A DNA stretch of 64,000 nt from the NCBI GenBank assembly GCA_029817715.1, contig JARUPY010000499.1:124001-188000 (forward strand), read 5' to 3'. Below the pieces are notes generated by a model. It was not told the DNA's origin. It did not search any database and saw only the letters and a list, made by a program, of their open reading frames with translations. This DNA comes from Melastoma dodecandrum (taxonomy: Eukaryota; Streptophyta; Magnoliopsida; Myrtales; Melastomataceae). The position numbers and the translations under genes were made by a program. Of the stretch, positions 33,641 to 44,225 are shown piece after piece; the first letter of the stretch is position 1; every line of letters begins with the position of its first letter.

Positions 33641-35883
33641 CGACGAAACACCACATGCTCACATAATTTGGCATAAGAACATATTTTAATGTATGCCAAC
33701 TTAAACCAACGGTTAATGAAAGAGTTTACAACAGTCTCAAATTGAAACTTTGATGCACATAATTTATCTATTCTCTCTATATTTCAAACACTTTGTGCCT
33801 TAAAGAGAGTACGAGTTTAACATATATTAAATACTACTGTGTAATATATACATCTTACGTCTAATGCATGAAAAAGTTCACCAACACAAGCAATCACCTT
33901 TTCAGCCTGTCTTGGTTGACTTAACTTTATAATACTCATTAAACAGAACGTTCTTTCCGTTATACACGATAAACATATCATTTAGTCATAGCTCGCTCGG
34001 ATGGTTAACTTGGATCTAATTCTTGTAGTTGAACTTAGGCAAACACTCTATTAACAACAATAACAAAAGATATCATCTGAATTTCTTTATGTATCGGATA
34101 AAGCATCCGGTCTAAAATCCAAGCAAGCCCAACTAATTGTTTTAATATTGAATAATCCAAGTATCATGTTTTGCCATATATCCCAAAATACTGATTTCTT
34201 TCTTCTTTCATAGAAAATTCATCAACATAAAGATGAACCATAAGTAGCCTTAATATCAAAATTTTTATTCACCAGTTACACACTTCCATAACCGAATTGA
34301 GTAATAAATAAGATTTTATGACCACACATGATCATGATTATTCCAAAGATTTCGTAATTCAATTTGTGAAGAAACAAAGCATTACTAAATACTCTCTTTT
34401 CCGGGCAAGAATAAAGTGTAATAAAATAAAACTCAATTCATCTCATTGAAAATTAAAGACATCCCTATACATATCTGACTTGCATGTGCGATACTCATCA
34501 ATCCATCAATTTCAGTTGATATCATGTTGTCTTGTCGCACTCACCCATCTTGTGAGTAGTTTTCATATACCAAAAAAGAATCATTTGGTTAATATGACAT
34601 TTAGTTCATTGTTCTATATGTATTTAATAATTTTTAATTTAGTGTTACCTCCCACACGTGGGTAGTTCACACAAGAAGTCCTTCTTTTCGCATTGCCAAC
34701 TAGATCAAAACCAAAACAACTTTGATTGGTTTTAAACCTGACCTCATAAAATTTCGACTATTATTTATTTATAAAGTATATAAAAAAACATCATATGAGA
34801 TATTTATTCTCATATATATTTTCTTTCATAATCAAGGTTTCGAAACTTCTCGTAATATATACTTTATGAAATCTTTGTTTAATAAGAATCAATATTACCC
34901 TTTTCTTTCTTTTGTTAAAGAAAATTATCATCAACTAAGTCAAATCCAAATTCATGAAATCTTAACAAAAGAGATTTCATTAAAGAAACACTTTTTTTTT
35001 AAATATAATAATATAAAAACACTTTCTTTTACAATCGTTTGCAATGTGAACATCCTCCAAGACATTGCATTTACTGTCCCATCCGAGATAAGCCAAAAAT
35101 GGTTTGTGCCCAAATCAATTCAAGAAGTAGGATTGATCCTTAAAGCACCATCACATGAAATCTCTCCACAGAAGAGTAAGCATCGTGGAATTATTTTTCA
35201 AATTTTAGAGCGGTGGTCACCAACTACTTGACGGAGGAATGAGCTGTTGCTCGAAGGAGGTAAAGGTCCTTTATTTTTTTTTTTAGTAGGATACGTGGGT
35301 ACGCGAGATTCCTAGGAATTAAGAATGATAGAATTGGGGAATAAGATGAAGATGCTATTTGGGATGGAGACAAATCTTCTTGCATTTGTAGTTTCGGAGA
35401 CAAGCGTTCATCAATTGTAAGACCCATATCCTGATTGATGCAGCCCATAGCAAACTCGAGGTCCTACTTCCACCTCTTATAATTTGAACCACTTAAGGCT
35501 TCTATGGTGGCAGCATTGTTGCACATATTGAAGGAAACTGTAGAATAAAAGTAACGCAACCATCAAGTGTCATGAGCCATATAAGATCGATCAGTTAGAT
35601 CAATCAATTATGAAGAATCCTCAAACTCAATGTCAACTCCCCTTTGGGTAGAGAAAACACAAAGCAGAGAAACCTTCCCACAAGGATCACAAAGAAACAA
35701 CAGATTCGATAAATTTATTTCCTTTGGGAAATAAATAGTCTAATCCAAAAATCCAGAATCAAAGAATTCCCACACCCGATCACGTGTCACCATGCATGAT
35801 TCACTTTGGTGAAATCATACACAGCACAATGTGCTATAATAAAATTTTTGGAAATTTATACATGCCACCTTTAAGGAACCACC

Positions 35884-36035
35884 ACCTGTCACGTACAAGC
35901 GAGCCACTTTGGTAGCCAAACACTTGCAGCACATTATGATGTTCCTTCAATAAATAAACGCATGTCTTAATAGAGAATAAGAACCAACTGTCACCATAAA
36001 CAGGTCACTTTGGCAACCAAACATTAATAGCACAA
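35884..36035 (-). repeat. Degenerate tandem pair of the same unit, about 102 bp apart
   Basis: CTGTCAC at 35886 and 35988 precede GAGCCACTTTGGTAGCCAAA and CAGGTCACTTTGGCAACC. The same family occurs 2.3 kb away at 33402-33640. Confidence 0.6.
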
Positions 36036-36721
36036 CATGGTCAAATCTCATTAGGCTTATAACGTTCGTCACACCAAAAGATTGTAAGTGTGACTCTTTA
36101 CTCGTGTATAAATCATTTTATATTACCTTCAACGAGTCTAAATTAAAATGATTGTGTATACTACACTTTACAATATGTGCAACCTCTATTAATGACCCTA
36201 AAAATTTATTTATTTAATTTTAATTTAACTAATAATTGTTTATTATTTATTTTATTATTTATTTTATTTTTTGGGCGGTCAACGGTTGACCGGCGTTGAC
36301 CATCAGCGGCTGGTCGCCGGTACGGACTGACCGGTCCATGAGGCTATAAACATAAAGCCTGACCCACTTGGGCCAGGCCTTCCTTCCTTTAAAGTCTGGC
36401 CCACTTGGGCTTTTTTTTTTAACTGGCTTAGCCCAAATGAGCTAATAAAGGTCAATTTTGGCCTGGCCCACTTGGGCCACGTTTTTTTTTTTTTTTTATT
36501 GTAGCCTATTTTGGGCAAAGCACACTTGAGTATATATAAAACTTTAAATAATAATAATAATAAAATAACCTAATTAATAATATACTTAAAAAAAAACAGA
36601 CAAAACGATCAGGTTTCCCAGAACCCTAGCCGTCATGAGTTTTTCTCAATCAACCAAATAGCACAATTTCAATATATGAAATTGAAAATTCTTTACTCGG
36701 GATCGTAGATCCGCGTAATCC

Positions 36722-36733
36722 GCTCTGATACCA
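36722..36733 (-). other. Primer binding site of nested element, tRNA-iMet type
   Basis: The plus strand GCTCTGATACCA is the exact reverse complement of TGGTATCAGAGC, 2 nt from the LTR end at 36736. Confidence 0.92.
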
Positions 36734-36735
36734 CA

Positions 36736-37341
36736 TGTGAAAAATTCACACAATCACAGGAATAACAAACAAAGAAAACAGCGGAAGACTGGATCGATTA
36801 CGCGGGTTTACGGTCACCGAGAAAGATCAAGGGAAAAGAAAACGTACATGTATTCGTCACGTTCGCCATACCGTAAAGCTGATGATTGTAACCTGGGCGG
36901 CGTAGATCTTCTTCCCCTTTTCCTTCCCGTACGGCTGCTCTCGATGGAGGAGGCCAAAATAAAAGAAACTAACCATCTGTCTTTTCTGTCAGGGTGATTA
37001 ACCCAGATATAAGGAAAACCTAATAAAGGATTTCCTTTATGAAATGTCAGTTTTGCCCCTTAGTTAAATAATTGTTTGACCTATCCGTAATATATCGTAG
37101 CCTATGTCCTATCCATCAATGGACCATAGGTTATAAAATAGTCTACACCCAACCGTAAGCCACATTAGACAAACGAGATGCGCATATCCCAATGACTTAA
37201 GCGATTTAGTGGGATTTCATGCATTGTCTTTATGTCACAACCTGTTTTATAAAATATAATTTAATAAAGTAAAATAAAATAAATAAAAGAAAATTAAAAA
37301 TAAACAATTAATGGAAGCCCAAAAATCAAAAATTTCTAACA
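36736..37341 (-). repeat. 5' LTR of nested element
   Basis: 606 bp, 16 bp shorter than the other copy owing to a single deletion near 37079. Otherwise nearly identical. Confidence 0.93.
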
Positions 37342-37346
37342 CGACT
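37342..37346. repeat. Target site duplication CGACT, right copy
   Basis: Matches 30840-30844. Confidence 0.93.
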
Positions 37347-38320
37347 CTCCAACGACGTTTTCTTCAAGCTACCCTAGCACGGGAATTGGAGCTCCGTGAT
37401 CGCCTATTATCCCTCCGCCTGACGAATCAGACCATGACGACCTATCTTCGTGACATCAAGAATATTGTCGACCAACTTGCAGCAATCGGGAAACCAGTCC
37501 CAACAGCAGAACTTATTGTTTATACACTTCGTGGTCTGCCGCAAGCCTACGAAAGTCTCGTAACGACGTTATCATACCCATCTACTAATCAAACATTTGA
37601 TCAGATTCGTGCACATCTCCTCAACTATGAGCAGCGGTTGAAGCTGTCGCTCCTCGCTCGGATTCGCCCGGTGCACTCCTTTTCACATCGACCTTCCGTC
37701 GTCGAAGTCGTAATTCAACACAATTTGGAAAATGGTTTAGCAGGTCTCAACAGTCGACAAGCCGCTTCAGAAATTTTTCCCTTTCGAACACCCCTCATTT
37801 TATGCCGACTCAACAAGACCCATCCCTGGCAGCTGCTGCAACTACTCGCGATTCAGTTCCTCGTGATCGTGGGGCCTCCTGTCAAATATGTGGTAAACGA
37901 GGTCATGTCGCACTGTCCTGTCACCTCAGATTCAATCGTTCAATTGTCGATGTTCCTGAAGCTTTGGCTGCTCTGTCGATTAATGATGCTGCCGATGACG
38001 TGTGGTATCCAGACTCCGGTGCCACAGACCACATGACACCCACCGCAGGTAAGGTTCATAACCTGCGTCAATATTCAGGACCAAAAAGTGTCTGCATTGG
38101 TGACGGTGCTAGACTTTCCATTGCCGGCATCGGACAAATGAGCCTAGCAACTCCTCATAAAGATCTTCGTCTCGTGGATGTGCTTCATGTTCCACAACTT
38201 CGACATCATCTCTTATCCGTCAAGCGTCTTTGTAAAGATAACGATTGTTCCGTTTCTTTTGACGCCTCTTCATTCGTTGTGAAGGATCGCCGCACAGGGA
38301 ACATTCTACTACGCCTGTGA
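37347..38320 (+). pseudogene. Copia gag C-terminal part, zinc knuckle and protease
   Basis: It resumes after the nested element with TLQRRFLQATLARELELRD, TYLRDIKNIVDQLAAIGKPV and ELIVYTLRGLPQAYESLV, the copia gag (UBN2-type) core. A frame change near 37700 leads to the segment 37802-38320. This has a perfect CCHC knuckle CQICGKRGHVALSC and the protease WYPDSGATDHMT with intact D-S-G, then LLSVKRLCKDNDCSV. A TGA at 38318 ends it. Confidence 0.88.
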
Positions 38321-39235
38321 ACTAGCGGTCCCCTATATTCGCTTGCCCTCTCAACAGCACCGCCCCCAGCCTTCACTGGTTACACCGTTGTTGATTGGCA
38401 CAAACGCCTCTATCACCCGAGCCCAAACGTTATCCGTTATCTTCGATGAGATGGACTGCTTCCTGCATGATCAGACCCATCAAACTAAAACCATGTCTAC
38501 CTTGTGCTCTCGAGAAGGCACAACATCTTCCATTTCGGTTGTCTAAAAGTCGTGCTAAGACACCCTTTTCATTGTTGCATTCAGATGTCTGGCAAGCACC
38601 AATTCCTTCAAATGCGGGATATTGTTACTATGTTATTTTTGTGGATGATTATTCTCGCTATGCCTGGCTCTTTTAGCTTCGACGTAAATCTGAAGTGTAC
38701 ACTCATTTTGTTGGGTATTTCGGAGACTTGTCAATCAATATTCCGCTGTTATTCACACTTTACAATGTGATGGCGACGGAGAATACATCAACATAGCTAT
38801 GCGCTCCTTCCTGACTGGGCATGGCATTTCTCTTCGCATCTCCTGCCCGTATACCTCACAACAAAATGGTGTCGTGGAGCGCAGGCATCGAACTTGGTCA
38901 CGTTGGCCCGAACTTTTCTGTTGCAGTCACACCTCCCGACCAGTTTTTGGGCTGATGCTGTTTGCATAGTTAACCATGTCATCAACTGTCTGCCGCTATC
39001 GTCCATCAATTATGCCAGTCCGTTCGCACTAAACCACGGTCATACCCCAGACTACTCCTTGCTGCAGCCGTTTGGGTGCTTATGTTTTCCCTACACCGGA
39101 CATCTCGCAAGGCACAAGCTTTCAGCCAGGGCTGTTCCCTGTGTATTTCTCGGTTATTCCGATTCTCACAAAGGCTATCGCTGTTATGACCCAATTACTG
39201 AGCGGCTCTACATCAATTGTCATGTCTGATTTCAA
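38321..39235 (+). pseudogene. Copia integrase
   Basis: Broken over several frames. LLHSDVWQAPIPSNAG and YVIFVDDYSRYAWLF (about 38565-38676) give the first catalytic aspartate. QCDGDGEYINIAMRSFL near 38765 gives the second. SQQNGVVERRHRTW near 38862 gives the glutamate. PTSFWADAVCIVNHVIN, FGCLCFPYTGHLARHKL and CVFLGYSDSHKGYRCYD form the C-terminal part up to 39229. At least three frame changes. Confidence 0.85.
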
Positions 39236-40440
39236 GAAGATACTTTTCCCTATCGAGACCTTCTCCTTCGACATCCCACAACATCACCTGACGATCCCAG
39301 TGCCGTCCAAATATCGTTCCTGTTGTCAGTTCCAAACTCGCAGCCCGTGCAGGATGTCATTCCCACAGTCTTGATGCCTCCCGCCACATCACCTACTTTG
39401 ATCGGATCTATCTCATCACTGCAGATGACTCATTTGTCTTTCCCTTCAGTTACGGCACCTATTGTGGATGCACCTTCCTCCACCGCGGCTCTGTCATCAA
39501 CTGTAACGATTGACGCAGCAGCTTCCCCATCTCGCTATCCCATGGTGACTCGCACGCATGATGGAACTCGCCATCTCCGCGTCCTTCTCAGTCTCGTTGC
39601 TCGGTCTCTATCGCCAGTCCCTACATCCTATCGATCGGCGCTCTCAATTCCAGCTTGGAAGGCGGCAATGGACGGAGAATATCAAGCTCTTCTCTCCAAC
39701 CGCACATGGTCCCTCGTCCCTCCACATCCTTCTCAAAATGTTATCGGCTGTCGATGGATATTCAAACTGAAAATGCGCCCCGACGGCACCATCGAATGTC
39801 ATAAAGCACGTTTCGTTGCATAAGGATTCCACCAACGTCCGGGACTCGATTTTCAGGAGACATATAGCCCTGTCATCAAACCTGCCACCGTGCGTCTGGT
39901 CTTGACTGTCGCCGTTTCTCGTGGCTGGGCCCTTTATCAATTAGATGTTCGCAACGTCTTTCTTCACGGCGACCTCTCTGAAACTGTGTACATGAAGCAG
40001 TCGCCCGGCTACATCGATGCCCGCTTCCCACACCATGTGTGTCGACTGTAGAAATCCCTCTACGGCTCCGTCAAGCACCTCGCGCTTGGTTCGACTGTTT
40101 CTCTACAGTTCTCTTATCATTGGGATTCACGCAGAGTCAATCAGATACATCCTTATTTTACTTGCACACGACTACTTCGACGATATTACTGCTCGTCTAT
40201 GTTGACGACATACTTCTTGTCGGACCCGATTGCCACAAGCTGGATGCCCTCGTCGCAGCACTTTCTAGTCGCTTTGCTCTCAAGGATCTTGGTTTTCTGT
40301 CCCACTTCCTCAACGTGCGCATCGAGTCGTTTGCGCAGGGCCTCTTTCTCTCCCAAGATCACTACACCGAGCAATTGTTGCAAAAATATAATCTTAGTGA
40401 GTGCCAGCCAGCTAAAACTCCCTTGTCGCCGAAGTTTTAG
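39236..40440 (+). pseudogene. Copia reverse transcriptase
   Basis: It starts with a spacer rich in S/T/P. The enzyme follows: AWKAAMDGEYQALLSNRTW, VIGCRWIFKLKM, ARFVA then [44 protein letters not shown] and frame change near 40050-40180 come next, then the catalytic YVDD at 40198-40209 (LLVYVDDILLVG) and FALKDLGFLSHFLNV, ending in a TAG. Not functional. Confidence 0.87.
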
Positions 40441-41210
40441 CTGCGTCTCGACGCTCCTCTTACTGACAACTCCACTGAATTTCGGGAATTGATTGGATCA
40501 CCTCAGTACCTCACCATGACTCGCCTAGACATTTCCTTTCTGTCAACCACCTGGGTCAGTTCCTCCATTCGCCGACCACTGAACATGCTTGTGCTGCCAA
40601 AAGGATCCTCCGCTACCTAAAAGGCACCTCCACTATTGGTCTACCACTCTTGCTGAAAACAGATCAAACACGTTTAACGACTTATGCAGATGCAGATTGG
40701 GAAGGTTGTCCTGCCACCCGTCGCAGCACTACAGGGTATGCCATCTTTCTTGGCTTCACTTTGCCCTCATGGCGGTCAAAGAAACAGCCCATCGTTTCTC
40801 GCAGCTCGACTGAAGCTGAGTATCGTGCCCTTGCTTACGCTGCCGCGGAGATTATGTGGATCTACTCCCTCTGCCGCGAAATTCGTCTTTCGCTTCGCCG
40901 ACCGTTGATCATTTCCTGCGACAATATAGGTGCCACCTATCTTGCTACAAATCCGATCCAGCACAACCAGACGAAACACGTCGCTATTGACTACCACTTC
41001 GTCTGAGAACAAGTCCGTTGTGGTGATCTCGTCGTCAAATTTATTCCCACAAAAGAGCAGCGTGCTGACATCTTCACAAAAAATCTCGATGGTCGTTCTT
41101 TCACTCATCAACGTACCACTCTCATGCTCCGCCCTGAGTATGAGATTGCACGGGGGGAGGGTGAAAACCAAAGTTACTACTTGGCATTAATCATGAAAAC
41201 ATTCCCATGA
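40441..41210 (+). pseudogene. Copia RNase H
   Basis: A decayed connection (RPDISF-like) is followed at 40650-41006 by TYADADWEGCPATRRSTTGY, SRSSTEAEYRALAYAA, CDNIGATYLATNP and HNQTKHVAIDYHFV, the D-E-D core of copia RNase H. A TGA follows HFV. Text continues with KFIPTKEQRADIFTKNL and reads through the purine tract, terminating inside the right LTR at 41208-41210. Confidence 0.87.
41150..41161 (+). other. Polypurine tract of outer copia element
   Basis: ACGGGGGGAGGG lies directly before the TGAAAACC start of the right LTR. It also lies within the last codons of pol. Confidence 0.8.
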
Positions 41211-41376
41211 CATTCTCGAGCCCTCCACTTTCGGTAATAGAATATTTAGATTTAGTAGTGGAACATTTAGTGTCTTGCATTCATTACTGTTTAGATTGGC
41301 TATAAAGACAGCATTATGTAAACACATTTGAATCAATTATCGAACATTCCTTTCAGCCACAGTTTGAAATCTTTCA
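41162..41376 (+). repeat. Right LTR of outer copia element
   Basis: 215 bp, from TGAAAACCAAAG to CTTTCA. Homologous to 30000-30213 with scattered substitutions and small gaps. Confidence 0.9.
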
Positions 41377-42734
41377 AGGCGGACTCTTTGGCCTCTTACC
41401 ATATTTTTTGCTATTCTCTTACATGCACGAGGTTTGAACTCGGGACTGCTCTTATACCATTTAGAAACTTTACCATTTGATCTAAAAGCTTAAGTTGTTA
41501 GGCGACGCTTGATTATCCATTATATAGTTTAACAGTAACTAGTCTTTCACAAGGTCTCCATCCTAGGCATGCCTCGTCGGTAATATCCGCAATGGTATGA
41601 AATCCATGCACACTGCACATTAGTAACATCGGCCCACGCATTAATCCTATACCTGATTACTGGTGTTCCTGTGCTTGTCATAAAGTGCCTTGACATTTCT
41701 TCGGTCTTGCGCATTACCTACAGGTTTTCACGTTTCACGTCCTTGACTTCAGAACTGGGAACTCATTGTGGCCTAAACAGAAACATGCCAACGAGATGTC
41801 CTCAGGATGTTATGAAAGCCGGAATGTGATATCAGACAGCTAATGGTGCGACCAAATTAAAGCAAGGAGCAAATGATTCAGAGCCTCTTGGAGAAATAAC
41901 TTATTTCCCTTTGCTTAGAATTAACAGATCCGAGTTATCATGAAACAGTCGTTGACCACATGAGGTAATCCAGATTGCATACCTTGGCAGCTGATTGCTT
42001 GTATCTTCTGTTTTCCAACCAGTTCTCTTCTGCAGTCATCCAGCGAAGAGATCCCAGATGAAATTATTATGTAGGGGAAAGCCAGACATTGGGGTTTTAG
42101 CCAAACTTAATGAATCTTTGACGTCCAAAAAGAAAGAGCCTGAGATCTGATGGGAAGGGCTTTCCCACCCTCAGGCTAGCTTTTGGTATGGTTTTAGAGC
42201 CTAGCCTGATCGCATGAGCATCGGGTTCGGAAACGTGGTGCATTGATGCTCGGGTGAACTCAGCAGAGGAGAGGGACGGGGATGTGACCTCGGTGGTTCT
42301 GATGTTTTGTGCGGCGAATACGTTGGCAACAAAGGCAGGGAGTCCTCCCATCTCCGCGATTGGTGGTTCCGCCCCTTCTTGGACATTATCGGATCAATTT
42401 GTCCTGATTTGTTTCTTTCTTTCATTCCCACCAAGATTAGACGACCGTCGAAGAATTTACATAAATGAATCTCCGCCTGGTCCAACCGATTTTAGGCGGG
42501 ACGGATTTCAAAGAAAAGATTTCATCAGATGTTGATTAGTTATGCCCGTTCAATTATGTTTCTAACAGACTTATGCATTTTTCTTATAACATCACTTAAA
42601 AACTGGCGATTCATATTTAGATGTTAATGACTTTCTTCCTCCGTTACGTCCCGTAGTACAACGTCGGACTTTGCTTGCACACAAAACGATATAGTCGGAA
42701 ACATCATTCCCCTGCCATTCCTCTGCCATCGGTT
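41377..42734. other. Intergenic, no gene recognised
   Basis: It starts with a stretch (41430-41510: GGACTGCTCTTATACCATTT, CCATTTGATCTAAAAGCTTA) resembling sequence commonly dispersed in plant genomes, probably an old repeat. Around 42110-42480 there are overlapping ORFs of about 90 codons on both strands with no recognisable domain. It probably includes the 3' UTR of the aquaporin gene. Confidence 0.45.
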
Positions 42735-44118
42735 TTAGCCGTTCCTCGACGCACTCTTGAGGAAGGATCCGCTCCTGGTGATCTCGCGAAGCGGCTTGTT
42801 GGTGAACCGGATGGTGTTGTAGATCCAGGCGCCGGATATGGCCCCGAGGGTCGGCGCTAGCAGGTATATCCAGATCCCCTCGTAATGATTCCACACGATA
42901 GCCGGCCCCAGGCTCCTCGCGGGATTCATGGACGCTCCAGTGATAGCTCTGAACAGATAATATCGGACAAGAAACTCATCATCTTAGTAACTGATTTGCT
43001 TTAACATAAAAAAGAAATGAAAATGAAAAACAGAGGAAGCTGTCGTTCGGACCGTACCCTAAACGTCGTTACATGTGGGAAAGGTTGTAATGTAATGACT
43101 CAGACTTAGACATTATCGGGAAAGGGTATTCTGAGTGCATGATGTGGACATAAATAATTTGTGTTTACCCCGAAAACAAGACGTTTAGCAGCACAGTTGC
43201 ACCCACAGCAAGACCAGCCAATTCCCCGATCTGCACGGAAATGATTAAACAAAGAGGATTAGGACAAAGGAAGAAACAATCCAGTAGCTTTCAACGTCTC
43301 TGCGTCCCGGTCAGTGAAAACGTACTGCTCTGTTATCGGTGGCAACTCCGGAGATGACGAACATGAGGTAGAAGGTGATTATGAACTCGATCACAAACGA
43401 CTGCATATCTGACCCTGTGGGACTCGTCCCTACAAAATGGTTCTGGGTTCCGGTGAACAGAAGCCGTATAGTGACGCTCGCGAGCGTCGCTCCGAGGAGT
43501 TGTACCCCTACATAGGCAGGAACCTACGGGTGGTAGTTGGATGAAATGAAGAAGAGTCAAAAGGCAAGAAAAGATGGTTCTGTGAAAGAGAATTGAATAA
43601 TCTGTCAACTGCATTAATTTGCGCTGATCTGCAAATCAGGTCAGGGCCTTAAATGAGATTGTCGGAGTTTGATCAAGAAACTAGTCACCTGCTTCCAAGG
43701 GAACCTATTGCAGGAAGCGAAGGCGATGGTGACTGCCGGATTGAAGTGGGCGCCGGAGATGTGGCCGACCGAGTACACCAGCACCATCACGGCGAGGCCC
43801 CAGATGATCGAAATCCCAGGGAGGGTCACGACCTTGCCGTGGCTGAGGTTGACCGAGACAGACATGCACCCGGCGAATATCAGGAAGTAGGTCCCCAGGG
43901 TCTCCGCGATCAGCTGGCAATCCAACAAACCAAAAACAAAACAACAAAGACACATCAAGATAAAATCAAAAGCCGCCTAAACAGGAAGTAGCAAGTGTCC
44001 TGACCTTCTGGAAGAAGGGAAGGGAGAAGCAGCAGTCGTCATCCGCTCTCTTGGAGACGGAATCTGAGTCCTTAATGTTCAAGGATACGGTGCCGTTGCT
44101 TCCCGTGTGGTCGGCCAT
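42735..44118 (-). CDS. NIP aquaporin (nodulin-26-like intrinsic protein, NIP1 type)
   Basis: Five exons: 44005-44118, 43689-43913, 43326-43523, 43169-43230, 42735-42948. They total 813 nt and encode 270 residues, normal for NIPs, all with GT-AG borders and matching phases. It starts MADHTGSNGTVSLNIKD and has six membrane segments. The two pore motifs are HISGAHFNPAVTIAF (loop B) and GASMNPARSLGPA (loop E), so both NPA boxes are canonical. FVIEFIITFYLMFVISGVAT and IGELAGLAVGATVLLNVLF are strongly NIP-like. The selectivity-filter residues appear to be W (in IIWGL), V, A and R, the NIP subgroup I set known to pass water, glycerol and metalloids such as arsenite. REITRSGSFLKSASRNG carries the C-terminal RSxS-type site phosphorylated in nodulin-26. 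It should be a membrane channel, in plasma membrane or ER. Intact. Confidence 0.96.
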
Positions 44119-44218
44119 GGCTTCGAGAGGGGGGGGGGATCTGGACAGAATTACCAGCTGGAGGGTGATGTTAATACAACACAAGGGAGGAAGAAGAGAT
44201 CTCAAGAAAGGCCAGTTA

Positions 44219-44225
44219 ATTTATA
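44219..44225 (-). promoter_or_regulatory. TATA box of the NIP gene
   Basis: On the minus strand, TATAAAT lies about 100 bp upstream of the start codon at 44118, a suitable distance for a short 5' UTR. Confidence 0.6.

Larger units (their letters stand above)
32212..36721 (-). other. Non-coding internal region of the nested element
   Basis: A/T-rich, with stops in all frames apart from chance ORFs, the longest of which (34722-35231, plus) is not protein-like. It contains six copies of a 90-100 bp unit centred on TTTGGCAGCCAAACA, and near 36357-36480 three copies of GCCCACTTGGGC. It fits a large non-autonomous derivative in which most of gag-pol was replaced or lost. Confidence 0.7.
30845..37341 (-). 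mobile_element. Nested, young, non-autonomous copia-type LTR element (minus strand)
   Basis: LTRs at 36736-37341 (5' on the minus strand) and 30845-31466 flank an internal region of 5.3 kb, bounded by exact CGACT duplications. The primer site GCTCTGATACCA (complement of TGGTATCAGAGC) sits 2 nt from the 36736 LTR, and a purine tract (minus AAGTGGGAGAA) abuts the other, fixing minus orientation. Only a C-terminal RNase H-like scrap is recognisable; no gag, protease, integrase or reverse transcriptase is seen. The LTRs differ at about three bases plus one 16-bp gap, so insertion was recent, which implies mobilisation by proteins supplied from elsewhere. Confidence 0.9.
30000..41376 (+). mobile_element. 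Ty1/copia retrotransposon (outer), split by a nested element
   Basis: Short LTRs of 214 bp (30000-30213) and 215 bp (41162-41376) flank gag, protease, integrase, reverse transcriptase and RNase H in the copia order, with a tRNA-iMet primer site and a purine tract. Without the insert at 30845-37341 and its duplicated CGACT, the element is about 4.9 kb. The LTRs differ at about fifteen places. Stops and frameshifts interrupt the polyprotein. A clean target duplication is not seen: left flank ATGTG, right flank AGGCG. AAGGC occurs near both ends but six bases off on the left. Confidence 0.92.

Noticed and set aside
34722..35231. A 169-codon ORF on the plus strand inside the nested element
   Set aside because: The translation is rich in Phe, Ile, Lys and Tyr from A/T-rich DNA, has no recognisable domain and lies antisense in a non-coding element.
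29987..41381. AAGGC as target duplication of the outer copia element
   Set aside because: It is adjacent on the right but lies six bases from the LTR on the left, so it may be chance.
42097..42535. ORFs of 84-94 codons on both strands
   Set aside because: They overlap each other, have no recognised domain and lie in repeat-like intergenic DNA.
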